From Anaerococcus urinomassiliensis (lineage in GTDB: Bacteria; Bacillota; Clostridia; Tissierellales; Peptoniphilaceae), in contig NZ_LT635782.1 in NCBI RefSeq assembly GCF_900128425.1, forward strand, positions 1,309,691 through 1,373,690: a stretch of 64,000 bases of DNA, in the 5' to 3' direction. The first letter of the stretch is position 1. Every line of letters begins with the position of its first letter. The position numbers and the translations under genes were made by a program. This document shows positions 38,095 through 47,824 of this stretch, in pieces. The notes under the pieces are model-generated. The model was not told where the DNA came from and did no database searches. It saw nothing but the letters and a program-made list of their open reading frames with translations.

Positions 38095-38121
38095 TTAGCA
38101 CTCGTTAGCGTCAATTGCTAA
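38095..38121 (-). promoter_or_regulatory. CIRCE-like HrcA operator upstream of groES
   Basis: TTAGCACTC, 9 bases, then AATTGCTAA. The consensus is TTAGCACTC-N9-GAGTGCTAA, so one arm is perfect and the other has three mismatches at its inner end. Location just before groES matches the standard HrcA-CIRCE arrangement. A TTGATT/TACACT pair with 16-base spacing lies just upstream on the minus strand. Confidence 0.7.
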
Positions 38122-38268
38122 TTACATTATTAGTGTACTATCAATAAATAAAAAATCAAATCCTAGAAATTGGTATTTGATTAAAAAAATATTTTTCCAT
38201 TAAGGGTGAATATTACAGTTTTTCATTATTGGAATTTATTTAATGTATAAGATATGCATATGAAATAA

Positions 38269-38985
38269 ACGCACCTGTAATCTTAAAAGGAGCGAAAGCA
38301 ACCGAAAGATCTTTACAAAGAAATCAAAAAGAAAATATTTTTCTTTTATATTAACTAATTAGTGTCTTTTATTTAAATATTATTTAAAGATATACCTTCG
38401 TACTAAGGGGGAAAACCCAGGGGAGTTAATAAGCCCGTCCGGCTGGTTGAGGACTCTCACCAACCGGTTACGAAAACTCGCTTCTTCGAAGCTCTCCCGT
38501 GCTCTCGCACTAAGTTTTCGGGGTAAAAGCCCAAAATCAATGGGCTTTTACCTCCCCCTTATACCCCCTTTTCTGCTACCCCCTCGAAACGGCCACTCGC
38601 GTGGGGCGATGTTGTAGTATAAACACCAAAATTTGGGTTTTATCAATCTCAAATTTCTAAAAATCGCAAACTCGCTACGCTCAAACAGTGCGATTTTCTA
38701 AACGAAATTATGAGATTTTAAAACACCAATTTTTTCCACCTCTAAGTTTAAGAACACTTAGACTTAATGGTGTAGCATATAATGTATTAACAGTTAAAAC
38801 AAAAGAATTTGCGGAGCAAACTTCTACTGCTCATTGCTCTCCGCAGGAGCGGTGGGGGTGTAGAAGGTATAGGGGGATCGGGGGAAAGGAAAAAGGGGTC
38901 TCCGCTACCCCTAATTCCTATCCCCCGAGGTACGAAGGTACAGCCTGAAATAATAAAAAAACTTAAGATATTCATTCCGTAAAAC
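38269..38985. repeat. large modular palindromic element, copy E1
   Basis: Left flank module M5 (38271-38325, CACCTGT ... ACCGAAAGATCTTT). AT-rich end with TCTTTTATTT, then TATACCTTCGTAC (about 38391); right end GTACGAAGGTACAGCC ... AAGATATTCAT (about 38930-38980), its inverted counterpart. Inside, in order: three-way-junction module M2 (38471-38552, reversed), CCAC-TCGC-GTGG hairpin (about 38593), long hairpin M1 (38631-38735), M4 hairpins (38791-38860) and a G/C-rich tract. An open frame at 38688-38948 recurs in copy E4 but has no ribosome site and is not believed coding. Confidence 0.75.
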
Positions 38986-39331
38986 AAAAGAAATATTCTT
39001 TTTATTAGATTTCTTTATAAGGATACTTCTGTCGGTTCTTTAAAAAATTTCACGGACGACATGACGCATGAAATAATTCATATAACGAATATAATTTATA
39101 TTACAAAAATAAATTTTGAATTAGTTAACTTACTATTGGTTTTGTATTTAGATTAAGCGGGCATCTTTTTTCCAAAATTCTTTGTTACTATTAACTAAAT
39201 CGATAAAAAGATTTTATTTTTTTTCATATATTAATACAAAAGCATTTTGATTTTGAAATAATGATAGTATAGTTAAAAAAACACATAAACAAAAAAGTTT
39301 TTTGCTCATTTTTTAAAAAGGGGGGATTTTT
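38986..39331. other. AT-rich region upstream of msrB
   Basis: No gene seen. TATAGT near 39267 could be the msrB -10. GGGGGGA just before the msrB ATG is the ribosome site. Confidence 0.4.
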
Positions 39332-39775
39332 ATGTATAATAAGCCTAGTGATGATGAATTAAAGAAAAATCTTTCTCCAATTTCCTATGAAGTAACCCAA
39401 AATTCTGCTACTGAAAGACCTTTTTCTTCTACCTATGATGATTTTTATGAAGATGGTATTTACGTTGATATAGTCTCTGGTGAAGCTCTTTTTTCATCAA
39501 AAGATAAGTTTGATGCAGGTTGTGGATGGCCATCTTTTACCAAGGCTATTGATGATGAAGCCTTACATGAGAGAGAAGATTTATCTCACGGCATGGTTCG
39601 TACTGAAGTTAGAAGCAAGGATGCCGGTAGTCACCTAGGCCATGTTTTTGCTGATGGACCGACAGAGCTTGGCGGACTACGTTATTGTATCAACGGAGCT
39701 AGCCTTAGATTTATTCCAAAGGAAGATTTAGAAAAAGAAGGATACGGTAAGTACTTAAGTATTTTTGAAGATTAA
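39332..39775 (+). CDS. msrB: peptide methionine (R)-S-oxide reductase MsrB
   Basis: 147 residues; reduces methionine-R-sulfoxide in damaged proteins. The catalytic Cys is in [11 protein letters not shown]; the second Cys in DAGCGWPSF may resolve. The two CxxC zinc pairs of many MsrB enzymes are absent. [10 protein letters not shown] is the conserved substrate block. It is a stand-alone gene with its own terminator, with no msrA beside it. Confidence 0.93.
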   Translation: MYNKPSDDELKKNLSPISYEVTQNSATERPFSSTYDDFYEDGIYVDIVSGEALFSSKDKFDAGCGWPSFTKAIDDEALHEREDLSHGMVRTEVRSKDAGSHLGHVFADGPTELGGLRYCINGASLRFIPKEDLEKEGYGKYLSIFED

Positions 39776-39789
39776 TTTTGCATTATAAA

Positions 39790-39822
39790 AGGAACTCCAT
39801 TTTTGGAGTTCCTCATTTTTTG
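39790..39822. terminator. terminator between msrB and the convergent lipoprotein gene
   Basis: AGGAACTCCA and TGGAGTTCCT pair around TTTT-type loop bases, followed by CATTTTTT. Confidence 0.9.
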
Positions 39823-39828
39823 TCTTTT

Positions 39829-40323
39829 TTAGTTTCCAAGTTGATCTAGGGCTGCTTGTGCTTCGTCAATTAGTTGGTTTGAATCTTCAAGCATTTGTTC
39901 TAGTTCTGGTTTGATGTCAGCTACTTGTTCTGGTGTCATTTCTAGTAAGATTTCTATAGCACGAGCTTGTGTTCTATTATCAAAGATTGCTTGTTCTAGT
40001 GTCTCTCTGACGTCTTTGTCAGAAGCATCTGCCATATCATCTTTTGATTCTTCGGCATTTTCTTCAGCGTTTTCTTCACCTTCTGCTGCATTATCTTCTG
40101 TATTTTCTTCTGCGCTTTCGTCAGCATTTTCGCTTGTTTGGTCTGCTGCCATATCATCAGTAGTTTTTTCAGCATTTTCTGCCGGAGCATTTTCAGTGTT
40201 TTCAGTGTTTTCTTCTACTACTGGCGCTTCGCCTTCTTTGTCATTTTTAACTACATTGTCGCAACCTACTAGAGCTAATGAAAGCGCTAGAGTTGCAAGA
40301 ATTGTTTTACTTGTATTGGTCAT
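39829..40323 (-). CDS. acidic lipoprotein with helical C-terminal domain
   Basis: 164 residues. Lipobox LVGC at about residues 18-21, then a roughly 75-residue Glu/Asn/Ala/Asp-rich linker, and a small helical domain (ETLEQAIFDNRTQARAIEIL ... EQMLEDSNQLIDEAQAAL). No known domain recognised. Its ATG lies 17 bases inside the 3' end of the upstream 1,174-residue surface-protein gene, with GGAGAT 5 bases before it, so translation of the two is coupled. Confidence 0.6.
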   Translation of the reverse strand: MTNTSKTILATLALSLALVGCDNVVKNDKEGEAPVVEENTENTENAPAENAEKTTDDMAADQTSENADESAEENTEDNAAEGEENAEENAEESKDDMADASDKDVRETLEQAIFDNRTQARAIEILLEMTPEQVADIKPELEQMLEDSNQLIDEAQAALDQLGN

Positions 40324-43300
40324 TTTTATCTCCTTCGTAAGTCTTTTTTTCTTTTTTATCAGATGTATTATCTTTTTTACCCTTTTTTGTTACAAATACA
40401 TAGCCCAAGATTGCTATTGCTAGAACTGCCACATAACCTATTACAGAATCTATACCAGTTCTTACTATTGATCCTGGTGTTACAGTTGTTGGAACATTCT
40501 TGGTTGTTGTCACAGGAACTGTTTTTGTACTTGTTGTAGTTACAGGAGTCTGTACTCTTCCACCTGTAGTTGTTACACTAACCTTTCCCTCTTTTGGTAG
40601 AGCCTTGGTTAGTTCCTTTTCTACAGCTATAAGATCGTCCATAGTCTTACCATCTTCGTTTAGAGCATTGATTTTATCAGCAAGAGCAGCCTTTACCTTA
40701 GAATCAGTAATTTTATCAGAATTATCTTGGTATTTCTTGGCAAGGGCTTGGAATCTTTCTTCAAACTTGTCGCCGTCCAATTTTTTGCGAGCATCAAATA
40801 GCTTATTATAAGCTTCTTCAATTTCTTCACTGCTTGCATCAGATTTTTCTACGATTTTCTTTGCATCATCAAGGGCCTTGATATAGGCTTCCTTTAGACT
40901 CTTTTGTGCCTTAATGTATTTTATTTCTTTTCTAAATGATGCATCTCCCTTAATAAATTCATTTATCTTTGCCTTGTTGTCATTTAGCATTGATTCTTTG
41001 ATCTCTTTAAGGATGTTTTCAAATTCTTTTTTGTCTAATATTTCCCTTAATTTATTAATAGCTTGGTTAATTTTTCCAGCATCTTTGCTATTTAAAGCAT
41101 CTTTTGCTTGGACGATTGCATCTGTTAGATCTTTTTTCAAACTATCGTCGATAGCTTCATAGTCTTTGCGAGATTGGACTTTTTCGCCAATAGCTATTAG
41201 TTGTTGTAATTGTTCAGTCTTCTTTTCGAGACCTGTGTCAGTTTTGCCAGATCTTTGAGCTAGAACTTCTTGGGTGATTCTCTTTATGTCGCTTGCATTA
41301 AGCATACTAATCAACCTAGTTCTTGCAGCTTCGATATCTTCTTGATTATTAGATTTTATAGCAGATTCCAAAGCTTCTAAGGCTTTTCTTAAAGAAGATT
41401 TGTTAGTTTGAGTTACCTCATTAAAGTCCGGGTGATTTTGAACTTCTTTAGCTACTTCAAGTAAATCTTTTTCATTAAGATTATCTAATTTAATCTCTTT
41501 GGCCTCTTGGTTTTCTGATTTATTTTCTTTTGCTTTTAGGATTTCTTCAACTATTTCTTTTATAGATGTTGCATTGAAGGCTTCTTCAAGTTCGCTTAGT
41601 ATAGATTTTACTTCATCGTCAGTAGTTTCATCAGTAATACTTTTACCTGCAGCTTTTTCTAGTCTAGTTTTATCGGCTTGAGGGGCTTCTTTATATTTTG
41701 GATAAGCAAATACTTCTCTTGCTAAATCAATATATTCTCTTACTTTAGCGATAGCTAAGTTTCTATCACTTGGCTTATCTATAACTATGCGAGCAAATTT
41801 TAAATCATCCGTAAGTTTTTCCATATCAGCATCAGATCTATTCTCATTAGCTAAGATTTTTTTGGATTTCTCTATTAACTCATTGAAGTCTTCAGCAAGT
41901 TTTTTTAATTTCTTATCTTTTTTTGCTTCTTGATATTTACTATCATTTTTGAAATCAATTGCGTTTTCAAGCTCCATTACTAAATCAAACTCAGCCTTGC
42001 TAATCTCATCAAGAATTGCTTTCTTAAGATTATTAATAACCATTGCATAATCATCTAGTGTTGCTTGGTCATTTTTGCCACTATTTAGATATTTTTTTGC
42101 CTCTTCTATACGCTCGTTATAAGTATTTATAAGACTTTTTTCATATTCGTTGCCAGATAGAGCTTTATCTGTAAATTTCTTTTGATTTCTAAAGTCACTT
42201 GCCTCATCAACTAAGGCTTGTAGATCATTTGGATAAGTTGTTTTTGCATCGTATCCAATGTCTTTGAGGGCTTTTTCTACCTTGTCTACTGCAGTTTTAA
42301 GCTCTTCAAGCTTGATTTTCTTATCATTAGCTTTCTTGGTTTGCAATTCAAGAGCTTCTTTGATAGCTTGGTCATAGGCAGTTTTAAAATTAACTTTAGC
42401 TTGTCTATAGGAATTGCTTGATTGTACATTTTCCTTATCACTTGTATAAGTATTTAGTTTATCAAGTAGGGCCTTTGATTCTGCCGTGAGCTCTTCATTA
42501 TCATCAGAAGTTTTGCCAAAGCCTACTTTTGCAGACTCTATTAGTTTAATAGCGCTATTGACTTTATCTAAGTTTTCCTTATCTTCTTTTTGGGTTTTTT
42601 TAGCATCCTCAATAGCTATATCGTAGGTATCTTTTGAAGTTTTATCTGCATTTTTATATTCGTCAGAATTCTTGAATGAGTTAGCTTCTTCTATTAATCT
42701 ATCTAGCTTCTCAACCGCCCTTTGTAGGTCAGTTTTGCCATCATCTATAGTCTTGGTTTCAACTGGCTTTAGAGCAAGTTTTGCCATACTTATGCTTTTG
42801 ATAGCTTTTTGATATTCAGCAGGACTTGCGTCTTTATTTTCCAAAACTTTCTTACCATTGGCAAGGGCGCTGTCATAAGTGCTTTGGGCAATCTTATTTG
42901 CCTTTTCCTTACCAGCAAAGTTCTCATTAACCAAACTTTCAAGACTTGATTTTAACCTACTAGCTTCTGTATTATTTTTATCTTTGCCAACTTGAGCCTC
43001 ACTTAAAGCCTCATTTAGGCTCTTATAAGCTTTTTGCAAATCATCAGTTTCAGAATTAACATCATTATAAACATTAACTCCTGCTTTAATAGCATCAGCT
43101 AGCTTATTAGCAAAACCTGCATTTTGGTTAGCATCGTGGAACTTCTTTGAACTATCAATCAATTCATAAAGATTGGTCCTAGCCTTACCATAAGCTGCAA
43201 TATCAGCAGATTCTAGATTAGAAAGTTCGTCTCCACTTAGGATGTACTTACTGGCATCAAGTTTTTTTTCATTGATAATCTTATCAATTAGACTAGCAAG

Positions 43301-43828
43301 CTTTGAATTTTCTGCATCAATGTCACTAACAGATTTTTCAACATTTGCCAAAATATCCTTAGCCTTATTTATAGCATCAGTAAGACTATTCTTACTAGCC
43401 TCATCAAGATCTTTATCAGCTGCTAATTTATTAGCCATAGCAATAGTAGAAGATAGACCATCACGGGCATCACTTGTCAGATAGACATTGCCAGAAAGAT
43501 TCTTCTTGGCATCTACTATAGCATTATAAAGCTTTTCGATATTGTCTGGGTTTTCGTTTTTAAGCTCACTAGAAGCATTTGCGATAGCATCATCATAAGC
43601 TTTCTTTTCACTTGCACTTGCATTGTTATATTTCTTAGATTTTTTAACATTCTCACTTTCATCGACCAAAGTCTTTAGAGAACTTGTATCGACAGTAGAA
43701 TCTTCACTAGCCGGCGCACTCACTTCACTTGCATAAACAGTATTATTATGTAGTGGTCCTTGAAGATTGGCAACAGAAAAAGAAAGTGCCAAAACAAGTG
43801 CTCCAACTTTGATATTTCTCTTATACAT
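40307..43828 (-). CDS. wall-anchored surface protein with FIVAR-like helical repeats
   Basis: 1,174 residues from ATG at 43828 (AGGAG 7 bases before). Signal peptide VGALVLALSFSVANL, then about a dozen degenerate three-helix repeats with patterns such as YDIAIEDAKK and AIKLIESAK, resembling FIVAR/GA-type modules used by Gram-positive adhesins. A Thr/Val/Pro-rich wall spacer follows, then SIVRTGI, a hydrophobic segment and a long charged tail (KKGKKDNTSDKKEKK). The tail position suits a sortase substrate, with RTG in place of LPxTG. Ligand unknown. Confidence 0.75.
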   Translation of the reverse strand: MYKRNIKVGALVLALSFSVANLQGPLHNNTVYASEVSAPASEDSTVDTSSLKTLVDESENVKKSKKYNNASASEKKAYDDAIANASSELKNENPDNIEKLYNAIVDAKKNLSGNVYLTSDARDGLSSTIAMANKLAADKDLDEASKNSLTDAINKAKDILANVEKSVSDIDAENSKLASLIDKIINEKKLDASKYILSGDELSNLESADIAAYGKARTNLYELIDSSKKFHDANQNAGFANKLADAIKAGVNVYNDVNSETDDLQKAYKSLNEALSEAQVGKDKNNTEASRLKSSLESLVNENFAGKEKANKIAQSTYDSALANGKKVLENKDASPAEYQKAIKSISMAKLALKPVETKTIDDGKTDLQRAVEKLDRLIEEANSFKNSDEYKNADKTSKDTYDIAIEDAKKTQKEDKENLDKVNSAIKLIESAKVGFGKTSDDNEELTAESKALLDKLNTYTSDKENVQSSNSYRQAKVNFKTAYDQAIKEALELQTKKANDKKIKLEELKTAVDKVEKALKDIGYDAKTTYPNDLQALVDEASDFRNQKKFTDKALSGNEYEKSLINTYNERIEEAKKYLNSGKNDQATLDDYAMVINNLKKAILDEISKAEFDLVMELENAIDFKNDSKYQEAKKDKKLKKLAEDFNELIEKSKKILANENRSDADMEKLTDDLKFARIVIDKPSDRNLAIAKVREYIDLAREVFAYPKYKEAPQADKTRLEKAAGKSITDETTDDEVKSILSELEEAFNATSIKEIVEEILKAKENKSENQEAKEIKLDNLNEKDLLEVAKEVQNHPDFNEVTQTNKSSLRKALEALESAIKSNNQEDIEAARTRLISMLNASDIKRITQEVLAQRSGKTDTGLEKKTEQLQQLIAIGEKVQSRKDYEAIDDSLKKDLTDAIVQAKDALNSKDAGKINQAINKLREILDKKEFENILKEIKESMLNDNKAKINEFIKGDASFRKEIKYIKAQKSLKEAYIKALDDAKKIVEKSDASSEEIEEAYNKLFDARKKLDGDKFEERFQALAKKYQDNSDKITDSKVKAALADKINALNEDGKTMDDLIAVEKELTKALPKEGKVSVTTTGGRVQTPVTTTSTKTVPVTTTKNVPTTVTPGSIVRTGIDSVIGYVAVLAIAILGYVFVTKKGKKDNTSDKKEKKTYEGDKNDQYK

Positions 43829-43989
43829 TTTAATCTCCTGATTAGTGTTAAAGTAAGTAAAATACTTACACTTAGTCACATTGATTATACAATTTTTCTT
43901 AACTTTAGTCAAAAGAAATGGAGGGTGCTATAGTTTTCAAAAACTATAGAAAAAATTTTTTTGTTAGACTTTATGCATATCTTTAGTTT

Positions 43990-44165
43990 AATTACTTTTT
44001 TAAAGTTTTACTTCGACTCCGGGGGATAGGGATTAGGGGTTACGGAGACCCCTATACCCTTTCCCCCGGTCCCCCAAAACCCTTTTCACCCCCTCCGCCA
44101 CTGCGTGGTGCAATGAGCAGTAGAAGTTTGCTCCGCAAATTCTTTTGTTTTGAATATTAATGTAA
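43990..44165. repeat. partial modular element, copy E5
   Basis: Starts at TTCGACTCCGGGGG, then a GC tract, then reversed M4 hairpins (44093-44152) with CCAC-TGC-GTGG and TTTGC-TCC-GCAAA stems. Modules M1 and M2 are missing. It lies between the surface-protein gene and copy E2. Confidence 0.6.
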
Positions 44166-44227
44166 TATTCACTGCACCTCTGAGCCTACAAGTAAAGAAC
44201 ACATAAGTTATATCTATGGGAAACTCA

Positions 44228-44945
44228 CACACCTGTCATCCTCGAAGGAGGTCCTTTTAGGACCGACCGAGGGATCTTTTTAAAGAAACAGGAAAAAAGA
44301 TGTTTCTGTTCTATCAGAAGTGAATAAGTATCTTTTATTTTGTTGTAGTCTTAAGTATTTACCGTTGCACCTCGGGGGATAGGAATTAGGGGTAGCAATT
44401 GCCAGTCCGGCCGATCTCGGACAGACCCCTTTTTCCTTTCCCCCTTACACCCCAAACCCTTTTCTACGAAAACTCGCTTCTTACGAAGCTCTTCCGTGCT
44501 ACCGCACTATGTTTTCGGGATAAATGACCGAAATCAACGGTCATTTATCTCCCACCGCCACTGCGTGGTGCGCAGAGCTGTAGAAGTTCTCTTCGAGAAT
44601 TCTTTTTTTATAATTAACATCACAAACTTGCATCATTAAATCTGAGTGTTTTTAAGCTTAGAGGAGGAAAAAATTGGTGTTTTAAAATCTCATAATTTCG
44701 TATAAAAAATCGCACTGTTTGAGCGTAGCGAGTTTGCGATTTTTAGAAATTTGAGATTGATAAAACCCAATTTTTGATGTAGATATAATACTTCGCCCCA
44801 CGCGAGTGGCAGAGGGGTGAAATGGGTCGGGGGTCCGGGGAAGGGCATAAGGGGCCTCTGCCGCCCCTACCGCCCTGCGCCCCGGTGTCGAAGAATAAAC
44901 CTTAAATATTGATTAAATATAAGACATTTATCACTTTAAAAGTGG
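44228..44945. repeat. large modular palindromic element, copy E2
   Basis: Module M5 at 44228-44290 (GGTCCTTTTAGGACC hairpin, then GACCGAGGGATCTTT). AT-rich end with TATCTTTTATTTTG (about 44325), then TTTACCGTTGCACC; right end GGTGTCGAAGAATAAACC ... AAGACATTTATCAC. Inside, reversed relative to E3: M2 (44467-44549), M4 (44553-44612), M1 (44671-44775), CCAC hairpin and GC tract. No protein is supported. Confidence 0.75.
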
Positions 44946-45070
44946 AAAAATATATTTTTTGGAATTTTTTAAAAAGACCTTCCATTTAGGATTACAGGGC
45001 GTGTATAAAAATATAAGTGGTGGCAATTATTAATGTATTTAAAAAGCTTTTTTCTTATTTTTTTGTCAAA

Positions 45071-45102
45071 AAAATCATCCACATTGCTGTGGATGGTTTT
45101 TT
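45071..45102. terminator. bidirectional terminator
   Basis: CATCCACA and TGTGGATG pair around TTGC, flanked by seven A and six T. Serves the 456-residue surface-protein gene. Confidence 0.9.
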
Positions 45103-45193
45103 CAAGTGAGTACCGCGCGTTACTTTTCTTTATTTATTTGTGAGCCTTATTGAGTGCACTCTTTTGTGGGCTCTGTTTTTTAATAACTATTAA

Positions 45194-46564
45194 TTAGTTA
45201 TTTTTTTTGCTTGCTGCGTATGCAACTGAAGCTGCTGCTAGAACGCCTGCTACGCCAGCTACACCAGCGATACCAGTTTTAGCGTTGTTACCAGCTTTTT
45301 TAACTACTTTTGTTGTTGTAGTTGTTTTTTCTTCTTTTTTATCTTCTTTTTTATCTTCTTTTTTGTCTTCTTTTTTATCTTCAGCTGGTTTTTCTTCTTC
45401 TTTTTTGCCTTCTTCAGGTTTTACTTCTGGTTTTGTTTCTTCTTCAGCTGGTTGATTAGCTTCGTTTTCTTTAAGAGTATCTTCAATCTCTTTTGTTTTT
45501 TCGTTTAGCTTGTCTGTTAATTCTTTAGCTTTTTCTTCAGCTGATTTTTCTTCTTCTGCAGCGTAAGCTGTAGATACTACGTTAAGAGCAGCTTTTTTGC
45601 CTAGAAGTTCTTCAGACATTTTGATTGTTGCTTCAGCTTCTTTTACAAGTTTGTCAAGTTTGTCAACAACTTTAGCGATTGTTTTTGGAGTTGTTTTCTT
45701 TAATGTTTCAACAGCTTTGATTTGAATCTTAGCGTCAAGGATAGCTTTTTCTAGAGCTGCTTTTGTTTCTGGTTTGATTTCATCTTTGTCAGCTGGTTTT
45801 GCTGGTTTAACATTTTCAAAGATAAGTGTGATGTCGCCAGCTTTTTCAGCTCTGTTGATTACGTCAACGCCAACGCCTTCTTTGATTAGAAGTTTTTTAG
45901 CTGCATCGTATTCAGATTGAGCTTCTGCTTTAGCGTTTTCAGCTGCTTGTCTTTTATTTTGAGCTTCGTTGTAGTCACCTTGTCTTCTTGTTAATTCAGC
46001 TTGAAGGTTAGCTCTTTGGTTTTGAATCCAACCAGCTTCTTTTGTGAATTCTTTGATTCTTTGGTTTAGAGCAACGATGTCTTTAACAGCTTCTGCTTGT
46101 GTTTCAGATTTTGTTTTGTCAATGATACCACTGTTTGTAGAAACTTCTGTTACGTAATCACCGATTTTATCAACTTCTATTTTTTCAATTGATTTAAGAA
46201 ATGTATCAGTTTTTGCACCGCCAGCTCTGTGGTATGTTTCAATGTGTCTAGCTCTTTCTTCTTCGTATCTTGCAAGAGTTGTTTCATATGAACCCTTGTC
46301 ACCATAGATAGCTTCGAAATCGTTTAGTGCTTTAAGTGCTGCTTCATAAGCTGCTTTTGCTGTAGCTTCGTTAGCTTTAGCTGTTTCAAGATTCTTTTCA
46401 GCTTCTCTTAGAGCGTTCCATTTTTCGATAAATTTGTTTTTAGCTACTTTGTAGTCATATGTGTATTCTGCAGATACTTTTGTATCAGCTGCGAATGATG
46501 GTGCAACTGCACCAAGTCCTAGAGCTAATGCTAATGCACCAGCTGCGATTTTATTTCTTTTCAT
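45194..46564 (-). CDS. wall-anchored coiled-coil surface protein
   Basis: 456 residues. Signal peptide ends APSFA-AD. Residues about 40-240 are long coiled coil (EAEKNLETAKANEATAKAAY). A second helical stretch is followed by an acidic/Lys-rich wall region with KKED repeats, then NNAKTGI, a Gly/Ala/Val hydrophobic segment and KKNN. The C-terminus is sortase-like with NAKTG in place of LPxTG. GC content is higher than in neighbouring genes. Function unknown; the shape suits an adhesin or M-like protein. Confidence 0.7.
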   Translation of the reverse strand: MKRNKIAAGALALALGLGAVAPSFAADTKVSAEYTYDYKVAKNKFIEKWNALREAEKNLETAKANEATAKAAYEAALKALNDFEAIYGDKGSYETTLARYEEERARHIETYHRAGGAKTDTFLKSIEKIEVDKIGDYVTEVSTNSGIIDKTKSETQAEAVKDIVALNQRIKEFTKEAGWIQNQRANLQAELTRRQGDYNEAQNKRQAAENAKAEAQSEYDAAKKLLIKEGVGVDVINRAEKAGDITLIFENVKPAKPADKDEIKPETKAALEKAILDAKIQIKAVETLKKTTPKTIAKVVDKLDKLVKEAEATIKMSEELLGKKAALNVVSTAYAAEEEKSAEEKAKELTDKLNEKTKEIEDTLKENEANQPAEEETKPEVKPEEGKKEEEKPAEDKKEDKKEDKKEDKKEEKTTTTTKVVKKAGNNAKTGIAGVAGVAGVLAAASVAYAASKKNN

Positions 46565-46993
46565 TAGAAATATTCTCCTTTTTGTTTTCTTGTTTTAATT
46601 TACTAATTAATTTAATTAGTACTCACTTTACACTTTCTATATTACCCCAGATTCTACATTTTTGCAACACATTTGTTCAAAAAATAAATATTTCTAAAAA
46701 ATATCTATCAAAGAATAGACACATTGTCTTCACAATGGTTACAAATGGGTATTTTATCATATTGGTAATATGAAAGATTTTTAAGACCGTGGCCAATGAT
46801 TTTATAGATATATTTATTTTCTATATATTTGCCTGAGGTCTTTGGTAAACTATCAGTATTTTCTTGCACTCATGATTAAGATTTCAGCCCATGGATTCTT
46901 AATCTATTTTCAATCATTTGTCTTTTTATTCCAAAAGAAATGGCAAATGATTATAGATAGTTCACTTATATTTTAGCACTGTAAATGAAAGTG
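46565..46993. other. 429-bp region with several stem-loops
   Basis: GATTAAGA/TCTTAATC (46874-46904) and AATCATTTG/CAAATGATT (46912-46952, with inner CTTTT/AAAAG) are adjacent hairpins. AAGACC/GGTCTT (46783-46852) encloses TATAGA/TCTATA and GGC/GCC. Together about 170 bases could fold into a multi-stem RNA. No gene seen; strand unclear. Confidence 0.4.
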
Positions 46994-47506
46994 TCAAGGT
47001 TTTTTTGTTTCATTTTTGTAACTTTTGTCATTTATGATGTTGGCGTTGATGTATCTGATGGTTGTAAAGTTGTCATAATTGATCTCAGACATTTCCCTAT
47101 ATAGCATTAATAGGGCGTTATTTCTGTTTTGGATGAGGCTTGGTGCTTGGTTTAAGGTCGATATTGCTTCTCCTGATTTTAGTATGATCTGAGATCCTTC
47201 GATATGGTCAACCCAAGTGACATTGACAAAGCCACGCCCTTCCTTATCGTAGATAGCCTTGCGGTATTTGAATCCAAAGAACACATGGTTTTGGTCTATG
47301 GTGTAGGGGATATTTCTTGACATTTGTGTGATGGACTTAAATTTCTGGTCCATAATTTTCTTGGACCTGCCCTTTTCTTTGTAAAGAGTATTTAAAAAAT
47401 GTGTAGGTGTTTTCTCATCTATGTAGGTAGTAGTCTCGGTATATACACGTGCACACAATCCAAATCCTTTGACTTCTTCTGGAAGCACAGCTATGATATG
47501 GTACAT
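46994..47506 (-). CDS. ComK-like competence transcription factor
   Basis: 170 residues from ATG at 47506, preceded by AAAGGAG. The order of features follows ComK: IIAVLPEEV at the start, VYTETTTYI with a downstream P, GRSKKI, NIPYTIDQNHVFFG, WVDHIEG, then a KSGEAI strand and a C-terminal helix. ComK activates DNA-uptake and recombination genes in Bacilli. No com genes are in the window, and the match is by eye, so family is likely but function is not proved. An upstream in-frame extension to 47593 lacks a ribosome site. Confidence 0.5.
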   Translation of the reverse strand: MYHIIAVLPEEVKGFGLCARVYTETTTYIDEKTPTHFLNTLYKEKGRSKKIMDQKFKSITQMSRNIPYTIDQNHVFFGFKYRKAIYDKEGRGFVNVTWVDHIEGSQIILKSGEAISTLNQAPSLIQNRNNALLMLYREMSEINYDNFTTIRYINANIINDKSYKNETKKP

Positions 47507-47593
47507 TGGAGGACTCCTTTCTTTTATATTTATAAGATCTATGTAATAAGATTTGTGTCTTTTGATGTCTATCTTGGACTTTAAGTGTACCAT

Positions 47594-47824
47594 AATATTG
47601 GGTTTTTGAACAGAGGCTAATCCCCTATTTAAGATTTTCCCCTCTCTTTATATAAGAAGGAATTGTATTTCATTTTTTGTAAAAATATGAGAAAACTTTT
47701 TTATATTTATTATTGCTAAGGGGATTATTTTTAATTATTATTTTAGGTTATAGCTTCTAACCATGGGGTATAGGAATATATTTTGTTCTATTATAGTTTA
47801 ATATATGAAAAGTTCTTTATATTC
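47594..47824. other. upstream region of the ComK-like gene
   Basis: AT-rich; AGAGGGGAAAATC ... TAGCCTCT on the minus strand can form a weak stem. No gene seen. Confidence 0.35.

Noticed and set aside
38688..38948. Open frame in element E1 with a near twin at 54053-54352
   Set aside because: Both lie in structured repeats, have no ribosome site, and the translation simply reads hairpin modules M1 and M4. The similarity is explained by the repeat.
39911..40423. Plus-strand frame opposite the acidic lipoprotein
   Set aside because: Serine/Phe-rich translation is what reverse-reading GAA/GAC-rich codons gives.
44228..44290. T-box or known riboswitch in module M5
   Set aside because: No T-box sequence AGGGTGGNACCGCG, and copies do not precede the same kind of gene.
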